Shown here in pieces: positions 18,959 to 19,003 of a DNA stretch of 19,003 bases; position 1 is the stretch's first letter; the number at the start of each line of letters is the position of its first letter. A model generated the notes under the pieces. That model was not told where the DNA came from. It made no database searches and saw only the letters and a program-made list of their open reading frames with translations. This stretch comes from Podochytrium sp. JEL0797 (lineage: Eukaryota; Chytridiomycota; Chytridiomycetes; Chytridiales; Chytriomycetaceae): assembly GCA_027596195.1 (NCBI GenBank), contig JADGJG010000467.1:1-19003 (forward strand). The letters run 5' to 3'. Made by a program: the position numbers and the translations under genes.

Positions 18959-18986
18959 GGGGGGGGGGGGGGGGAGGGGGGGGGGG
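18959..18986 (+). repeat. Long interrupted poly-G tract
   Basis: Sixteen G, one A, then eleven G, followed by further short G runs to the window end (18988-19003). It lies in the esterase intron that begins at 18916. It can form G-quadruplexes on this strand and is prone to length error in sequencing. Confidence 0.9.
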
Positions 18987-19003
18987 TGGGTGGTGGAGGG
19001 AAG

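Overview
The window is nuclear DNA of a eukaryote with compact genes and many short GT-AG introns (about 45-170 nt, one of 425 nt). Two tandem kinases resemble the fungal HAL4/HAL5/NPR1 family, and an ATG4-type protease and a Cdc24/Vav-like CH-DH protein are also present. This points to a fungus. Intron density and the non-yeast look of the pyruvate kinase suggest an early-diverging lineage such as a chytrid, but that placement is inference. All exon junctions below were worked out by hand from splice consensus, reading phase and family conservation. Every complete multi-exon model closes in frame.

Layout: (1) 1-88, minus: the 5' end of a gene leaving the window. (2) 1071-3019, minus: pyruvate kinase, six exons, 499 aa. 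(3) 4159-4347, plus: a 62-aa single-pass membrane protein, only 41 nt ahead of (4) 4389-6184, plus: ATG4, ten exons, 390 aa. (5) 6364-8513, minus: an unrecognised coiled-coil protein, seven exons, 406 aa, convergent with ATG4. (6) 8551-11880, plus: a 1053-aa protein with a PSQ-repeat/Q-rich N-terminus, an IQ motif, a CH domain and a RhoGEF (DH)-like domain. It diverges from gene 5 with 37 nt between the two start codons. (7) 11881-13570: the longest stretch with no supported gene. (8, 9) 13571-15516 and 15812-18148, plus: two paralogous Ser/Thr kinases in tandem. (10) 18358 onward, plus: the 5' part of a membrane-anchored GDSL esterase like isoamyl-acetate hydrolase, leaving the window in an intron next to a long G tract.

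The genes cover separate housekeeping jobs: glycolysis, autophagy, Rho-type polarity signalling, nutrient/ion-transport kinase signalling and ester hydrolysis. No pathway cluster is evident.

The most interesting patterns are not single genes. Coding exons on both strands tend to switch from C-rich at the 5' end to G-rich at the 3' end. Homopolymer C or G tracts sit mostly in introns. The two kinases share a series of short linear motifs in otherwise unalignable disordered N-termini, including a three-times repeated F/Y-K-x-hydrophobic motif.
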